From NCBI RefSeq assembly GCF_003046295.1, contig NZ_PZZN01000002.1, forward strand, positions 806,001 through 870,000: a stretch of 64,000 nucleotides of DNA, read 5' to 3'. The DNA comes from Sphingomonas aerolata. GTDB taxonomy: Bacteria > Pseudomonadota > Alphaproteobacteria > Sphingomonadales > Sphingomonadaceae. Below the pieces are notes generated by a model. The model saw only the letters and a list, made by a program, of their open reading frames with translations. It had not been told where the DNA came from and did not search any database. Both the position numbers and the translations under genes were made by a program. This document shows, in pieces, positions 1 to 8,484 of the stretch (positions are counted from its first letter, which is position 1; every line of letters starts with the position of its first letter).

Positions 1-64
1 GACCGATCAGCCGCCCGCCATTCGGCAGCGCATCACGGAACTGCGCGGGGGAGAGCGTGATCAT
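1..64 (-). CDS. ruvX: Holliday junction resolvase RuvX/YqgF, N-terminal fragment (runs off the left edge)
   Basis: Reading the minus strand from an ATG at 64 gives MITLSPAQ, then about seven residues, then GGRLIG at the window edge. This resembles the start of alphaproteobacterial RuvX/YqgF, where the LIG leads into the conserved DxGxKxxG nuclease motif, which is outside the window. The ATG overlaps the TGA of the DUF3089 gene (61-63), so the two genes are probably co-transcribed and translationally coupled. RuvX is an RNase H-fold protein linked to 16S rRNA 5' processing and, historically, Holliday junction resolution. A position next to gatC is common in this group. Only 21 codons are visible, so the call rests on the N-terminal pattern and context. 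Confidence 0.6.
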   Translation of the reverse strand, partial: MITLSPAQFRDALPNGGRLIG

Positions 65-1170
65 CGCGTGAACGCCGCAAGACGGCGGTTGGCGTCCGCG
101 CGCACATTCGCCCAGAACAGCGGATAGTCGTACACGTGGTAGTTGTTCCCGGGGAGCACGTAAGGCCCGAGATCGGGGCCCTCGCCGATCAGCAGGATAC
201 CCCGGTCGCCGCAGCGCGCGGGCACGTTGCCGATCGACAGCGTCGCGCTCGACAGGTCGGCGGACGGGACCAGCGTGCCGAGATTGGCGGTCGCGGGCGC
301 GCCGGCATCGGCGGTCCCGGTCAGCGGGTTGGTGCAGATCATCGGCGTGCCCTTGCGCGGTTGCCCGTCGAACCCGGTGGTCCGGTCATAGGTTTCGACG
401 ACGAGCGACGGATCGGCGGGCTCGGCGAAGCTTTCCCATGACAGGATGCAGCCGGTCTGATCGTCGCTGCGGCATTCGGCCAGACCCATCCGCGGCAGGT
501 CGGTGACGCGCGAGACCGGCCAGCCGACGACATAGGCGGCGACGATCCGCGCCTTCAGTTTCGGGTCGGTCGCGATCCGGTCACGCAGCAGCCGGGTGAG
601 GTGGAGCGCGCCCTGGCTGTGTCCGGCGAGGATGATCGGGCGGGTCGGGCCGGCTTCCTTGAGGAACCGGTCGAACGCGGCGGTGACGTCGCCGTATGCG
701 AGCGCGAGCGCGCGTTCGCTGTCGGCCTCGCTGGTCAGGAACGCGCCGAAGGTCGCCTGGCGATAGCGCGGCGCCCAGATGTCGCCCGCGCCGTTGAACG
801 CGCTCGCCTGGCCGCGCAGGAACAGTTCGGCACGGGCATTGGTCTCGGGGTCGTCGATCGGCGCGTTCCAGTGGTCGCGGCTGATGTACGAGGTCGGGTG
901 GATGAAGAAGATCGCCGCGCCCGTTCCCGGGGTGCCGGGTGCATAGCCTTCGGGTGTCCAGAGCGCGGGGTTACCGGGACGATCCGGACGCGCGAGCCAC
1001 AGGATCTTGCGCGCATAGATGTTCGCCGGCGCCTTGCGCTGCGCCTGGAACGTCTCGCTCGGGACCATCGCGATCCGCATCAGCTCGGTCCCGTACAGGC
1101 GATAGGCGAGCAGCGCGGCGATCGCGAGGACGATCATCGCGGTAACGAAATAGAGAAACTTGCGGGCCAA
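61..1170 (-). CDS. DUF3089 domain-containing alpha/beta-hydrolase-like membrane-anchored protein
   Basis: The 369-residue protein has one N-terminal membrane segment (about residues 5-24), so the catalytic domain is probably periplasmic. The body carries the FFIHPTSY strand (88-95) and a GHSQG nucleophile elbow (183-187), both typical of the DUF3089 family, an alpha/beta-hydrolase relative without an established substrate. The start is TTG, with GGAAGG six bases upstream, and gives the positive residues expected before the membrane helix. It overlaps ruvX by four bases downstream and diverges from gatC (127-bp gap). The family assignment is good; the enzymatic activity is unknown. Confidence 0.8.
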   Translation of the reverse strand: MARKFLYFVTAMIVLAIAALLAYRLYGTELMRIAMVPSETFQAQRKAPANIYARKILWLARPDRPGNPALWTPEGYAPGTPGTGAAIFFIHPTSYISRDHWNAPIDDPETNARAELFLRGQASAFNGAGDIWAPRYRQATFGAFLTSEADSERALALAYGDVTAAFDRFLKEAGPTRPIILAGHSQGALHLTRLLRDRIATDPKLKARIVAAYVVGWPVSRVTDLPRMGLAECRSDDQTGCILSWESFAEPADPSLVVETYDRTTGFDGQPRKGTPMICTNPLTGTADAGAPATANLGTLVPSADLSSATLSIGNVPARCGDRGILLIGEGPDLGPYVLPGNNYHVYDYPLFWANVRADANRRLAAFTR

Positions 1171-1297
1171 GCGGGACCTTCCGTGCAGGCGGTGGCGTCC
1201 CCGTGCCGCATGCGCGGCGCGGTTGCAACGGGTGCGTTTCCGCGGGGGAACACGAAGGGTGTTGCGCGCTCGCGCCGCGCGGTGCTAGCCGAGCGCC

Positions 1298-1600
1298 ATG
1301 TCCGTAGATACTGCAACCGTGAAGCGGATCGCGAGCCTTGCGCGCATCGCGATCACCGACGAGGACGCCGCGCGTATCGCGCCCGAACTCGGAAACATCC
1401 TTGGCTGGATCGAGATGCTGGGCGAGGTCGATACGACCGGCGTCGAGCCGATGACCGCCGTCATCCCCAACACGCTGCGGCTGCGCGACGACGTCGTCAA
1501 CGCCGATCCGCTGACCGGCGGCAATATCCGCGAGCAGGTGCTGGCGAACGCGCCCGTAGCTGAACACGGCTTCTTCGCCGTGCCCAAGGTGATCGAATAA
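1298..1600 (+). CDS. gatC: Asp-tRNA(Asn)/Glu-tRNA(Gln) amidotransferase subunit C
   Basis: The 100-residue protein matches the normal GatC length. It begins with the usual helical segment ([13 protein letters not shown]) and contains the [17 protein letters not shown] region and the LRLRDDVV stretch that wraps around GatA. GatC stabilises the GatA-GatB interface in the GatCAB complex, which converts misacylated Glu-tRNA(Gln) and/or Asp-tRNA(Asn) to the amidated forms in the cytoplasm. The TAA stop shares its last A with the ATG of gatA (TAATG), so translation is coupled. Confidence 0.96.
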   Translation: MSVDTATVKRIASLARIAITDEDAARIAPELGNILGWIEMLGEVDTTGVEPMTAVIPNTLRLRDDVVNADPLTGGNIREQVLANAPVAEHGFFAVPKVIE

Positions 1601-3096
1601 TGACCGACCTTACCGATCTCGGCATCGCCGGCATCCGCGACGGCGTGCGCGACGGCAGCTTTTCGGCGCGCGACGTCGCCGACGCGTTCATCGTCAAGGT
1701 GAGCCAGGCCAAGGCGCTCAACGCGTTCCTGGTCGAGACGCCCGACCATGCGATCGCCGCCGCCACCGCCGCCGATACCGCGCGCGCCGCCGGCGAGACG
1801 CTCAAGCCGCTGGCCGGCGTCCCGATCGGCATGAAGGACCTGTTCTGCACCAAGGGCGTCACGACGACCGCGGCGAGCCATATCCTCGAAGGCTTCACGC
1901 CGACCTATGAGTCGACCGTCTCGCAGAATCTGTGGGATGCGGGTGCGGGGATGCTCGGCAAGCTGAACATGGACCAGTTCGCGATGGGGTCGTCGAACGA
2001 GACCTCCGCGTTCGGCAACGTGATCAGCCCCTGGAAGCGCAACGACGGCAATGGAGTGGGGGGCAACGCCGCGCTCGCACCCGGCGGGTCGTCGGGTGGC
2101 TCCTCGTCGGCGGTCGCCGCGCGGCTGTGCCCCGGCGCGACCGGCACCGATACCGGCGGCTCGATCCGCCAGCCTGCCGCCTTTACCGGTATTTCGGGCA
2201 TCAAGCCGACCTATGGCCGCTGCTCGCGCTGGGGGACGATCGCGTTCGCCTCGTCGCTTGACCAGGCGGGGCCGATGGCGCGTGACGTCCGCGACTGCGC
2301 GATCCTGCTCGAGGCGATGGCCGGGTTCGATTCGAAGGACGGCACCTCGCTCCAGCTCGACGTGCCCAAGTGGGAAGCGGGCCTGTCGGCCAGCCTCGCG
2401 GGCCTGCGCGTCGGTATCCCCAAGGAATACCGCGTCGACGGCATGCCCGAGGAGATCGAGGCGCTCTGGCAGAAGGGCATCGACTGGCTGAAGGATGCCG
2501 GCGCGACGATCGTCGAGGTCTCGCTCCCGCACACCAAATACGCGCTGCCCGCCTATTACATCATCGCGCCCGCGGAAGCCTCGTCGAACCTCGCGCGCTA
2601 TGACGGCGTGCGCTACGGCATCCGCGACCTGCCGGCCGGATCGGGCCTGCAGGACATGTACGCCGCGACGCGCGCCGACGGCTTCGGCCCCGAGGTGAAG
2701 CGCCGCATCATGATCGGCACCTATGTGCTGTCGGCCGGCTATTACGACGCGTATTATACGCAGGCGCAGAAGATCCGGACGCTGATCGCGCGCGATTTCG
2801 AAAAGGCGTGGGAGACGTGCGACGTCCTGCTCACCCCGACCGCCCCATCGGCGGCGTTCGCGCTTGGTGAAAAGTCGGCCGATCCGATCGCGATGTATCT
2901 GAACGACGTCTTCACCGTGCCGTCGTCACTCGCGGGTCTGCCGGCGATGTCGGTGCCGGGCGGTCTCGACAAGCAGGGCCTGCCGCTTGGGCTTCAGATC
3001 ATCGGCAAGCCGCTCGACGAGCAGGGCGTGCTGAACGCCGGGCTCGCGATCGAGCAGCGGGCGGGGTTCACCGCCCGGCCCGAGGCGTGGTGGTAA
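1600..3096 (+). CDS. gatA: Asp-tRNA(Asn)/Glu-tRNA(Gln) amidotransferase subunit A
   Basis: This 498-residue amidase-signature protein releases ammonia from glutamine (or asparagine) for transfer by GatB. The Ser-cisSer-Lys triad is readable: Lys79 in IGMKD, Ser164 in the glycine/serine-rich GGSSGGSSS segment (162-170) and the nucleophile Ser188 in TDTGGS. The stretch just before the Gly/Ser motif is slightly longer than I recall in Gram-positive GatA. The start overlaps the gatC stop. The 3' end overlaps the start of the small membrane gene at 3087 by about ten bases. Confidence 0.97.
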   Translation: MTDLTDLGIAGIRDGVRDGSFSARDVADAFIVKVSQAKALNAFLVETPDHAIAAATAADTARAAGETLKPLAGVPIGMKDLFCTKGVTTTAASHILEGFTPTYESTVSQNLWDAGAGMLGKLNMDQFAMGSSNETSAFGNVISPWKRNDGNGVGGNAALAPGGSSGGSSSAVAARLCPGATGTDTGGSIRQPAAFTGISGIKPTYGRCSRWGTIAFASSLDQAGPMARDVRDCAILLEAMAGFDSKDGTSLQLDVPKWEAGLSASLAGLRVGIPKEYRVDGMPEEIEALWQKGIDWLKDAGATIVEVSLPHTKYALPAYYIIAPAEASSNLARYDGVRYGIRDLPAGSGLQDMYAATRADGFGPEVKRRIMIGTYVLSAGYYDAYYTQAQKIRTLIARDFEKAWETCDVLLTPTAPSAAFALGEKSADPIAMYLNDVFTVPSSLAGLPAMSVPGGLDKQGLPLGLQIIGKPLDEQGVLNAGLAIEQRAGFTARPEAWW

Positions 3097-3506
3097 CCGA
3101 TCGCGCCTTCGTCACGCGCAACGTCGCCGTGCTGCGCGAGGCGCAGAACGCGCTCAACGTTGCGTTCGGGGCGATCCTCAGCGCCTATGTCGGCGTGTCG
3201 CTGACCGAGATCGACAACCGGCCGTTCGATCACGCCGTACTCGCACGCTTCTTTCTCGGGCTCGCGGTGTTCATCCTGTGCCTGTGCGTCGGCAACAGCG
3301 TGATTTTGCGCGGCGATTACCGGCTGGGCGCGGTGTTCCTCGTGCTGGCCGGCGGTGCCGCCGCGGCCGCGCATCACGAGGCGCTGGTGCTCGGTTTCGA
3401 GGGCGCGATCCTGCGTATTCTTTCGGCGTGCTGGGTGGTCGGCCTGCTCGGCAGCAACGCGGCACTGACCGCGATCAACTATATTCATCATCGGAACCGG
3501 ATATGA
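3087..3506 (+). CDS. Small membrane protein of unknown function inside the gatCAB operon
   Basis: The 139-residue protein has about four hydrophobic segments (roughly residues 24-42, 52-72, 80-97 and 107-127), separated by short charged loops, which predicts an inner-membrane protein. I do not recognise a family. It starts at GTG 3087 (or the next GTG, 3090) inside the end of gatA and its TGA overlaps the gatB ATG, so it is coupled on both sides. That arrangement argues that it is real and expressed with GatCAB. No catalytic motif is visible; a role in amidotransferase function would be speculation from position alone. Confidence 0.75.
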   Translation: MVVTDRAFVTRNVAVLREAQNALNVAFGAILSAYVGVSLTEIDNRPFDHAVLARFFLGLAVFILCLCVGNSVILRGDYRLGAVFLVLAGGAAAAAHHEALVLGFEGAILRILSACWVVGLLGSNAALTAINYIHHRNRI

Positions 3507-4984
3507 GCGACTATCGCATTCAGGGCGACACGGGCGAGTGGGAGGTCGTGATCGGCCTCGAAGTCCATGCGCAGGTGACGTCGAACGCCAAGCTGTTCTC
3601 GGGCGCGGCGACCGCGTTCGGGGCCGAGCCCAACACACAGGTCAGCCTCGTCGACGCGGCGATGCCCGGCATGCTGCCGGTGCCGAACCGCGAGTGCATC
3701 CGCCAGGCGGTCCGCACCGGCATGGCGATCGAAGCGCAGATCAACAAATGGTCGCGGTTCGACCGGAAGAACTATTTCTATGCCGATCTGCCGCAGGGCT
3801 ATCAGATCAGCCAGCTCTATCATCCGATCGTCGGCGAAGGCGCGATCGACATCAGCCTCGACGAGAAGAACCCCGATGCCGCGGGCAAGCGGATCGGCGT
3901 CGAGCGCATCCATGTCGAGCAGGATGCGGGCAAGCTGATGCACGACCAGCATCCGACCCAGTCCTATGTCGATCTCAATCGCTCGGGCGTCGCGCTGATG
4001 GAGATCGTGTCGAAGCCCGATCTCGCATCGCCCGCGGAAACGGGCGCGTATCTGCGCAAGTTGCGGTCGATCCTGCGCTATGTCGGATCGTGCGACGGCA
4101 ATATGGAAGAGGGCTCGATGCGCGCCGACGTCAATGTCAGCGTGCGCAAGCCCGGCGACGAACTCGGCACGCGGACCGAGACGAAGAACGTCAATTCGGT
4201 GCGCTTCGTGATGGCGGTGGTCGAGCAGGAGGCCAAGCGCCAGGTCGAGGTGCTCGAGGCCGGCGGCAAGATCGTGCAGGAGACGCGGCTCTACGATCCC
4301 GATCGCAACGAGACGCGGTCGATGCGGTCGAAGGAAGATGCGCATGATTACCGCTACTTTCCCGATCCGGATCTGTTGCCGCTCGTGCTCGACGATGCGT
4401 TCCTCGAGGAATGCCGGGCGTCGCTGCCCGAACTGCCCGACGCGAAGCGCGCGCGCTATGAGGCGCTCGGCATCACCGCCTATCAGGCGACGGTGCTGAC
4501 CGCCGAAGTCGAGGCGGCGCGCTGGTTCGATGCGTTGCTCGATGCGGGCGTGAAGCCGGCGGCGGCGGCGAACTGGACGACGTCGGAGCTGTTCGGTGCG
4601 CTCAACCGGACGGGCAGGGACATCGCCAACTCGCCGGTATCGCCGGCACAGGCGGCGGAACTGCTCGGGCTGATCGCCGACGGCACGCTGTCGGGAAGTC
4701 TTGCCAAGCAGGTGTTCGAGGTGATGCTCGAGACAGGCGACGGCGCGGCGAAGGTCGTCGAGGATCGCGGGCTGAAGCAGACCAGCGACACGGGCGCGAT
4801 CGAGAAGGTCATCGCCGAGGTGATGGCCGCGAACGCGGACAAGGTCGCGGATTACCGCGGCGGCAAGGACAAGCTGTTCGGGTTCTTCGTCGGCCAGACG
4901 ATGAAGGCGATGGGCGGCAAGGCGAACCCGGCGGTGGTGAACGAAGTGCTGAAGAGCGCGCTCGGGGAGTCGGTGGCGCCGTAA
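3503..4984 (+). CDS. gatB: Asp-tRNA(Asn)/Glu-tRNA(Gln) amidotransferase subunit B
   Basis: GatB is the kinase/transamidase subunit that activates the Glu or Asp on tRNA with ATP and transfers ammonia delivered from GatA. The 493-residue length, the opening [12 protein letters not shown], the [16 protein letters not shown] segment, DVNVS, and the C-terminal YqeY-like helical domain (about 340-490) are standard. I start at ATG 3503, which overlaps the previous stop as ATGA; the reading frame is open further upstream, but that extension runs through the membrane gene in another frame and has no family match. Repeats and apparent terminator-like hairpins follow the stop. Confidence 0.97.
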   Translation: MSDYRIQGDTGEWEVVIGLEVHAQVTSNAKLFSGAATAFGAEPNTQVSLVDAAMPGMLPVPNRECIRQAVRTGMAIEAQINKWSRFDRKNYFYADLPQGYQISQLYHPIVGEGAIDISLDEKNPDAAGKRIGVERIHVEQDAGKLMHDQHPTQSYVDLNRSGVALMEIVSKPDLASPAETGAYLRKLRSILRYVGSCDGNMEEGSMRADVNVSVRKPGDELGTRTETKNVNSVRFVMAVVEQEAKRQVEVLEAGGKIVQETRLYDPDRNETRSMRSKEDAHDYRYFPDPDLLPLVLDDAFLEECRASLPELPDAKRARYEALGITAYQATVLTAEVEAARWFDALLDAGVKPAAAANWTTSELFGALNRTGRDIANSPVSPAQAAELLGLIADGTLSGSLAKQVFEVMLETGDGAAKVVEDRGLKQTSDTGAIEKVIAEVMAANADKVADYRGGKDKLFGFFVGQTMKAMGGKANPAVVNEVLKSALGESVAP

Positions 4985-4988
4985 GCCC

Positions 4989-5069
4989 TGTTCTCCCGCG
5001 AACGCGGGAGCCCAGGGTGACGGGGCGCAGCGCTACTGGAACTCTGGGCCCCCGCCTTCGCGGGGGAAC
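4989..5069. repeat. Palindromic intergenic repeat pair after gatB (REP-like)
   Basis: Two GC hairpins, one at 4992-5012 (arms around CTCCCGCG/CGCGGGAG) and one at 5047-5068 (arms CCCCCG/CGGGGG), flank a short spacer, with inverted copies of the CCCAGGGT/ACTCTGGG flank. The organisation is the same as the other two-hairpin repeats in the window. It may also end the gatB transcript. Confidence 0.7.
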
Positions 5070-5098
5070 GGTCGGGGGCGGGTGTCCAGAACATCATC

Positions 5099-5202
5099 AC
5101 CCCGGCGCAGGCCGGGGTCCAGTTGGGGGACGTTGCCGATCAAGCGCTGTGCATCGTTACTACGACCTCTCCAACTGGACCCCGGCCTTCGCCGGGGTGG
5201 TG
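5099..5202. repeat. Palindromic repeat pair, CCCCGGC...TCCAGTTGG family (copy 1)
   Basis: The left half is CACCCCGGC..GCCGGGGTCCAGTTGG and the right half is its near-exact inverse, CCAACTGGACCCCGGC..GCCGGGGTG, about 50 bp apart. Each half is itself a hairpin. The same element recurs at 8326-8424 and 50267-50370. Confidence 0.8.
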
Positions 5203-5246
5203 GTAATTGCGAGGCTAGGCACGAAAGCCGGAGCCCAACTTTGGCA

Positions 5247-5915
5247 TTAAGCCGCCACCTTCTGCGGATGGTGCGGCACCAGGATCAGCACATTCTCCTC
5301 GACCCGCCACGATGCGAGTCGCGACAGGAAGTTCATCCCCAGCACGTTGGTGTCGCCGAACGCCGGCGACACCACGACCTGAAGGTCGCGCGCGACGATC
5401 GCGCCGAGCTTCAGCTCGCCGATCCGGCCCGACTGCGCGGGAATCGCACCATTGGCGGTCTGGAGGACGATCGGCACCACGCTAGTCCGCGCATCGATTC
5501 CCGCCGCGTCGGCCGTCTTCGTCGAAATCGCGGTGATCGTCGCGCCGCTGTCGATCAGCAACCGGCGCTCGACCCCGTCGATCCGCGCCCGCGCCCAGAA
5601 ATGGCCGTCGGGCGACATGCGGATTCGCACCTCGCCACCGACGACCGTCTGGTCCTCTATCCGCAGCAGTTTGGCGATCTTGCCGAGATAGGGATCGAAC
5701 TGGCTGCGCTGGCCGATCGCGACGAACAGCAGACCGACCAGCGCGAGCGTCATCACGAGATTGACGAGCGTCCGCAGGATCGGGATCCGCTGCGCAAGGA
5801 CGAAGACCAGCACCGCGACTCCGAGTGCCACGTACAGCGTCTGATGCTGGGCCAGGTCGGGAAGCAGCCCGAAAAGCGGGGTGCTGGCGGGCGTGGAAAT
5901 GTGCGGTTCCTGCAA
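5247..5915 (-). CDS. Membrane-anchored retropepsin-like aspartic protease (TIGR02281-type)
   Basis: The 222-residue protein has two hydrophobic segments (about 27-41 and 44-66), then a soluble domain with the retropepsin active-site motif IDSGATITAIS (Asp122-Ser-Gly-Ala). Such clan AA single-Asp proteins act as dimers and are placed in the periplasm by their membrane anchor; the substrate is unknown. The called start is TTG at 5915 and has no clear ribosome binding site, so the first residues are uncertain. It follows the two small minus-strand genes, separated by a strong hairpin at 5919-5948, and ends in front of the repeats after gatB. Confidence 0.85.
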   Translation of the reverse strand: MQEPHISTPASTPLFGLLPDLAQHQTLYVALGVAVLVFVLAQRIPILRTLVNLVMTLALVGLLFVAIGQRSQFDPYLGKIAKLLRIEDQTVVGGEVRIRMSPDGHFWARARIDGVERRLLIDSGATITAISTKTADAAGIDARTSVVPIVLQTANGAIPAQSGRIGELKLGAIVARDLQVVVSPAFGDTNVLGMNFLSRLASWRVEENVLILVPHHPQKVAA

Positions 5916-5918
5916 GAA

Positions 5919-5948
5919 GGGGGTGGACAGCCTGTGCTATCCACCCCC
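5919..5948 (-). terminator. Hairpin between the small acidic gene and the aspartic protease gene
   Basis: Nine-base-pair arms GGGGGTGGA (5919-5927) and TCCACCCCC (5940-5948) enclose a 12-nt loop. On the minus strand it is followed by TTCTTG, a weak T-rich tail. It would end the transcript of the small genes at 5976-6352 just before the TTG of the protease gene. Confidence 0.5.
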
Positions 5949-5975
5949 GCATTTATGGTTGCTGACCGGTGCGGC

Positions 5976-6194
5976 TTATTGCGCGTCCGAATCCTGGTTC
6001 TTGATCACGCCGCCGGTGCCGCCGACGCCGTCGGGCATGCACGTCTTGGTGAACGTCTCGGGCTCGTCGCCGCCTTCGCCGCGTTCGACCGCGTCGGAGC
6101 GCGACTGCACCGCCTGCTCGATGTCGCTGCGCGTGTCCGCGTCACGGTCCTCGGGGCGGGTTTCGGGATTGGTGCCCGCATGGGGATCGGCCAT
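5976..6194 (-). CDS. Small acidic hypothetical protein (72 aa)
   Basis: The protein is rich in Asp, Glu, Arg and Gly, has no membrane segment and looks intrinsically disordered (for example ETRPEDRDADTRSD). It starts at ATG 6194, three bases after the stop of the upstream Pro-rich gene, so the two are probably one transcription unit. I do not recognise a family. The tight spacing, the clean start and a hairpin after the stop (5919-5948) support a real gene. Confidence 0.55.
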   Translation of the reverse strand: MADPHAGTNPETRPEDRDADTRSDIEQAVQSRSDAVERGEGGDEPETFTKTCMPDGVGGTGGVIKNQDSDAQ

Positions 6195-6196
6195 GA

Positions 6197-6352
6197 TCAG
6201 AACTCTGGCTGGATGGGGGCGGGATCGGTCGAGGGTGCGCCCGGATCGGGAACGTCGATGTCCGGCGCGGGTGGATTGAACTCCGGCGGCGGCGTCGTCG
6301 GCTCGGCAGGCGACGAGGGCGTCGGGAATTCCGCTGGGGGTTGGGTAGCCAT
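6197..6352 (-). CDS. Small Pro-rich hypothetical protein (51 aa)
   Basis: From ATG 6352 the protein reads MATQPPAEFPTPSSPAE and continues as a Pro/Glu/Asp-rich low-complexity chain ending in PIQPEF. I prefer this start because AAGGAG lies nine bases upstream; the frame stays open for eleven more codons, but that extension lacks such a site. No signal peptide is visible. It is immediately upstream of the small acidic gene, and the function is unknown. Confidence 0.55.
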   Translation of the reverse strand: MATQPPAEFPTPSSPAEPTTPPPEFNPPAPDIDVPDPGAPSTDPAPIQPEF

Positions 6353-6422
6353 GATGCTCTCTCCTTCTTCTGCATCAACGCGCACGATCGTATCGAGTTG
6401 CCCACCGACTTACCTTGCGTGC

Positions 6423-6450
6423 TTGCCCCGGGATACAACGTTGGTATAGA
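6423..6450 (+). promoter_or_regulatory. Candidate promoter of tRNA-Leu
   Basis: TTGCCC (6423-6428) and TATAGA (6445-6450) are separated by 16 bp and lie about 26 bp upstream of the tRNA 5' end. Both boxes are good partial matches to the vegetative consensus. This is read by eye only. Confidence 0.5.
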
Positions 6451-6475
6451 CGCGCCCGCTACGGCGATGTCCTGT

Positions 6476-6560
6476 GCGGGCGTGGCGGAACTGGTAGACG
6501 CAGCAGGTTTAGGTCCTGCCATCGCAAGATGTGGGGGTTCGAGTCCCTTCGCCCGCACCA
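6476..6560 (+). tRNA. tRNA-Leu (anticodon TAG)
   Basis: The gene is 85 nt including an encoded CCA. The acceptor stem GCGGGCG pairs with CGCCCGC (6550-6556), the anticodon arm is GCAGG-TTTAGGT-CCTGC with anticodon TAG, a long variable arm typical of class II tRNAs follows, and the T loop is GTTCGAGTC. It decodes CUA and, by wobble, other CUN leucine codons. Confidence 0.95.
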
Positions 6561-6629
6561 CTCCGCCGCACTGGCGGGGCGACCGCCAGATGAATTTTTC
6601 CCGAATGCTCTTTTAGACAAAGGCCGGAC

Positions 6630-8273
6630 ATGCAGACTGTCGAGACGTTGAACGAGGGCCTCAAGCGCGCCTACACCCTCACCATCACTGCGAAGGATAT
6701 CGACTCGAAGGTCGATGTCGAGCTGAAGCGCCTCGCGCCGCAGATGAAGATGCCGGGCTTCCGTCCGGGCAAGGTGCCGGCAAACCTCATCCGCAAGATG
6801 CACGGCCCCGCGCTGACGCAGGACGCGCTGAACGCCGCGATCCAGGAAGGCGTGCAGAGCCTAGTCGCCGAAAAGCAGCTGCGTCCCGCGATGCAGCCCT
6901 CGGTCGAGCTGGAAGACGGCTATGACCTCGGCAAGGACGCGGTCGTCAAGGTCGAGATGGAGGTCCTGCCGCAGGTCCCCGCACCGGCGATCGACGGCCT
7001 GAAGCTCGAGCGCCTGACCGTGCCCGTCGCCGACGAGGCGGTCACCGAGCAGCTCCAGAAGTTCGCCGACCAGCAGAAGAAGTGGGACGACGCCGCTGAC
7101 GATTATGCCGCGGCGATGGGCGATCTCGTCACCGTCGATTTCGTCGGCAAGACCGCCGATGGCGTCGCGTTCGACGGCGGCACCGGCACCGACATGGGCG
7201 TCGAGCTCGGTGCAGGACGTCTGATCCCCGGCTTCGAGGATCAGCTCGTCGGCGTGAAGACCGGCGAGGAGAAGGTCCTGAACGTGACCTTCCCCGAGGA
7301 GTATCAGGAGAAGTCGCTCGCGGGTCAGCCGGCCACGTTCGACATCACCGTCAAGTCGGTCAAGACCGCGGGCGAGAGCAAGATCGACGAGGATCTTGCC
7401 AAGTCGCTGGGTCTCGAGAGCCTCGAGCAGCTTTCGGGCCTGCTCAAGGGTCAGATCGAGCAGGAGCATAACGGGCTCACGCGCACGCACATGAAGCGCA
7501 AGCTGCTCGACCAGCTCGCCGAGGGTCATGACTTCGAGGTTCCGCCGTCGATGGTGGAAGCCGAGTTCAACCAGATCTGGTCGCAGCTCCAGCACGAAGC
7601 CACGCACGAAGCCGATCCCGAGGCCGCGATGGCCGAGATGGAAGGCGAGCGCGACGATTACCGCAAGATCGCCGAGCGTCGCGTGCGCCTCGGCCTGCTC
7701 CTGTCCGAGATCGGCCAGGCAAACGGCGTCGAGGTGTCCAACCAGGAAATGCAGCGTCTGCTCGCCCAGGCGGCCCAGCAGTATCCCGCCGAGCAGCGCC
7801 AGCAGTTCATGCAGTATGTCCAGTCCGAGCCGATGGCCGCTGCCCAGCTGCGCGCCCCGCTGTACGAGGACAAGGTCGTCGACTTCCTGTTCGAGAAGGC
7901 CGAGATCACCGACCGCGAAGCCACCCGCGAGGAGCTGGAAGCTGCGATCGAGAGCGAGGACGGTTTCGCCAGCGGCACGCACGTGCATGACCATGACAAC
8001 CACAAGCCGAAGAAGAAGGCTGCCGCCAAGAAGAAGGCAGCACCTGCCGACGACGCAGCGGTGACCGACGAGGCGCCCGCTTCGGACGCCGCGGACGAGG
8101 CCAAGCCTGCCAAGAAGGCTCCCGCCAAGAAGAAGGCGGCTCCGGTCGAGGCTGAGACGGCGGTAACGGAATCGTCGCCGGTCGCGGCTGAAAATGCCGA
8201 GGGCACCGAAGCTGCCGACGCGCCGGCCAAGAAGCCGCGCGCCAAGAAGGCTGCGACCAAGACCGAGGCGTAA
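6630..8273 (+). CDS. tig: Trigger factor with a long Lys/Ala-rich C-terminal tail
   Basis: Trigger factor is the ribosome-associated chaperone and peptidyl-prolyl isomerase. The ribosome-binding signature GFRPGKVP is at residues 43-50, the FKBP-like PPIase domain runs from about 150 to 250 (GDLVTVDFVGKTADG), and the helical chaperone arms follow. At 547 residues it is over 100 longer than E. coli TF (432). The excess is a C-terminal extension from about residue 445, starting with HVHDHDNHKPKKK and continuing as alternating Lys/Ala/Pro and acidic blocks, histone-H1-like in composition. A perfect hairpin terminator follows. It opens the tig-clpP-clpX-lon-hupB block. Confidence 0.96.
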   Translation: MQTVETLNEGLKRAYTLTITAKDIDSKVDVELKRLAPQMKMPGFRPGKVPANLIRKMHGPALTQDALNAAIQEGVQSLVAEKQLRPAMQPSVELEDGYDLGKDAVVKVEMEVLPQVPAPAIDGLKLERLTVPVADEAVTEQLQKFADQQKKWDDAADDYAAAMGDLVTVDFVGKTADGVAFDGGTGTDMGVELGAGRLIPGFEDQLVGVKTGEEKVLNVTFPEEYQEKSLAGQPATFDITVKSVKTAGESKIDEDLAKSLGLESLEQLSGLLKGQIEQEHNGLTRTHMKRKLLDQLAEGHDFEVPPSMVEAEFNQIWSQLQHEATHEADPEAAMAEMEGERDDYRKIAERRVRLGLLLSEIGQANGVEVSNQEMQRLLAQAAQQYPAEQRQQFMQYVQSEPMAAAQLRAPLYEDKVVDFLFEKAEITDREATREELEAAIESEDGFASGTHVHDHDNHKPKKKAAAKKKAAPADDAAVTDEAPASDAADEAKPAKKAPAKKKAAPVEAETAVTESSPVAAENAEGTEAADAPAKKPRAKKAATKTEA

Positions 8274-8280
8274 GCCGATC

Positions 8281-8316
8281 GGAGTGCCTCTTCGCTGAGG
8301 CACTCCCCCCGTTTTC
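8281..8316 (+). terminator. Rho-independent-like terminator of tig
   Basis: A perfect 10-bp stem GGAGTGCCTC / GAGGCACTCC with a 6-nt loop at 8281-8306 starts eight bases after the tig stop. It is followed by CCCCGTTTTC, so the T-run is short and offset. Confidence 0.75.
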
Positions 8317-8325
8317 GGGCCACTT

Positions 8326-8424
8326 CCCCGGCGGAGGCCGGGGTCCAGTTGGAAAGGTTGCTGTGACGGCGCGCAAAGCTTCGTTATGGACCTTCCCCAA
8401 CTGGGCCCCTGCCGCCGCCGGGGA
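8326..8424. repeat. Palindromic repeat pair, TCCAGTTGG family (copy 2)
   Basis: CCCCGGCGGAGGCCGGGG followed by TCCAGTTGG is mirrored at the right end by CCCCAACTGGGCCCC and a degenerate CCGCCGGGG. It fills the tig to glycosyltransferase gap. Confidence 0.75.
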
Positions 8425-8484
8425 TTTGCGTTGATTGGAAGACGCGTTGATCGTTACGCCGTCTTCGACTGTACAGGGCAGGGC

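Noticed and set aside
601..1563. 320-residue plus-strand frame spanning the DUF3089 gene and gatC start
   Set aside because: It is antisense to one real gene and out of frame with the other, and has shadow-type composition.
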